The notes below the pieces were generated by a model that worked only from the letters and a program-made list of their open reading frames with translations, made no database searches and was not told where the DNA came from. From Chara braunii (lineage: Eukaryota; Streptophyta; Charophyceae; Charales; Characeae): a stretch of DNA of 29,788 bases. This document shows, in pieces, positions 29,374-29,788 of this stretch. Every line of letters starts with the position of its first letter. Position 1 is the stretch's first letter. The DNA lies in the NCBI GenBank assembly GCA_003427395.1, contig BFEA01000004.1:1148751-1178538 (forward strand). Reading direction: 5' to 3'. A program made the translations under genes and the position numbers.

Positions 29374-29602
29374 TGTCTGCTCCTCTCTTCCTAGTCCTTC
29401 TTTGTAAAATGACTTGAGAGGTGTAGAGTAAGCAGGAGTTTTCTAGCGCAAGTGAAATACCACGATTTTTTTAACGTTCTTTTACTTATTCGTGAGGTGG
29501 AGACGGGGCTTTGCCCCTGCTTCTCTATCCAAGAGGGCCTATCTGATCCAAGCGGAAGATATTGTCAGGTGGGGAGTTTTTCAGGGGTGACACATCTGCT
29601 TT
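29163..29602. repeat. Diverged direct repeat with hairpin and microsatellites between
   Basis: CTTCATCCAAGG to TATCAGGTCTG (29163-29250) resembles CTTCTCTATCCAAGAGGGCC to ACACATCTG (29519-29602). The best block is GACATTGTCAGATGGGGAGT against GATATTGTCAGGTGGGGAGT. Between them lie (AAT)n at 29257-29293, a perfect 14-bp AATC/GATT hairpin at 29294-29326 and a (GT)n(GA)n tract at 29334-29373. Confidence 0.7.
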
Positions 29603-29696
29603 AAAAAAAGAAAAAAGAAAAGGATGTGTGGAAAAATGAAAATAAAAATTGTGAGGTGAGATAAGAGTGTTGCATCCCATCCCCATATTTGCATCC

Positions 29697-29701
29697 CTCT
29701 C

Positions 29702-29788
<87 letters not shown>
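29697..29788. repeat. (CT)n microsatellite at the window edge
   Basis: An almost pure CT run with one CCC interruption reaches the last base of the window and is truncated there. Confidence 0.97.

Overview
The window looks like a gene-poor, repeat-rich piece of a eukaryotic nuclear genome. Supporting signs are spliceosomal splice sites, U6 snRNA-derived sequence, tRNA-derived SINE-like copies, terminal-inverted-repeat (TIR) transposons, a plant-type primer-binding site and many microsatellites. The species cannot be read from the sequence. A single-celled or algal eukaryote, such as a chromerid or another alga or protist with long introns, is a guess only. The window begins in (AG)n and ends in (CT)n, which suggests a contig cut at microsatellites. 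A short cluster of N calls lies near 3.9 kb.

Only one protein-coding gene is well supported. It lies on the minus strand and its exons flank almost half of the window: exon 1 at 14331-13798 and the terminal exon at 2268-1612. They join in phase 0 across an intron of about 11.5 kb. The predicted product of 396 residues has a signal-peptide-like segment, a Pro/Ser-rich linker, a 16-cysteine domain resembling the folate-receptor fold, a Ser-rich stalk and a C-terminal GPI-anchor-like tail. It has no tryptophan in the cysteine-rich domain, so folate binding is doubtful.

The intron (2.3-13.8 kb) is full of mobile and repeated DNA. It holds two U6-related sequences in the sense opposite to the host gene, tRNA-derived SINE-like copies, a group of small TIR elements with related ends, a fold-back sequence, a (GACA)-rich minisatellite and a SINE with a shuffled tandem array. 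From 14.3 to 18.7 kb lie a second SINE copy, an exon-like segment, a non-autonomous hAT-like element with an 8-bp target-site duplication, and a patch with interrupted coding-like frames in both directions that may be a decayed retroelement or gene.

From 18.7 to 24.3 kb the DNA is strikingly AT-rich, with no credible gene. It is built of successive old tandem arrays: a ~125-bp family, a 20-bp motif repeated about ten times, a head-to-head array of a ~187-bp G/C-strand-asymmetric satellite, and a ~200-bp duplication. This resembles heterochromatin. The last 5 kb carry further tandem duplications, hairpins, microsatellites and a probable LTR-retrotransposon remnant marked by a primer-binding site matching plant-type initiator tRNA-Met. 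No operon, CRISPR array or bacterial-type system is present.
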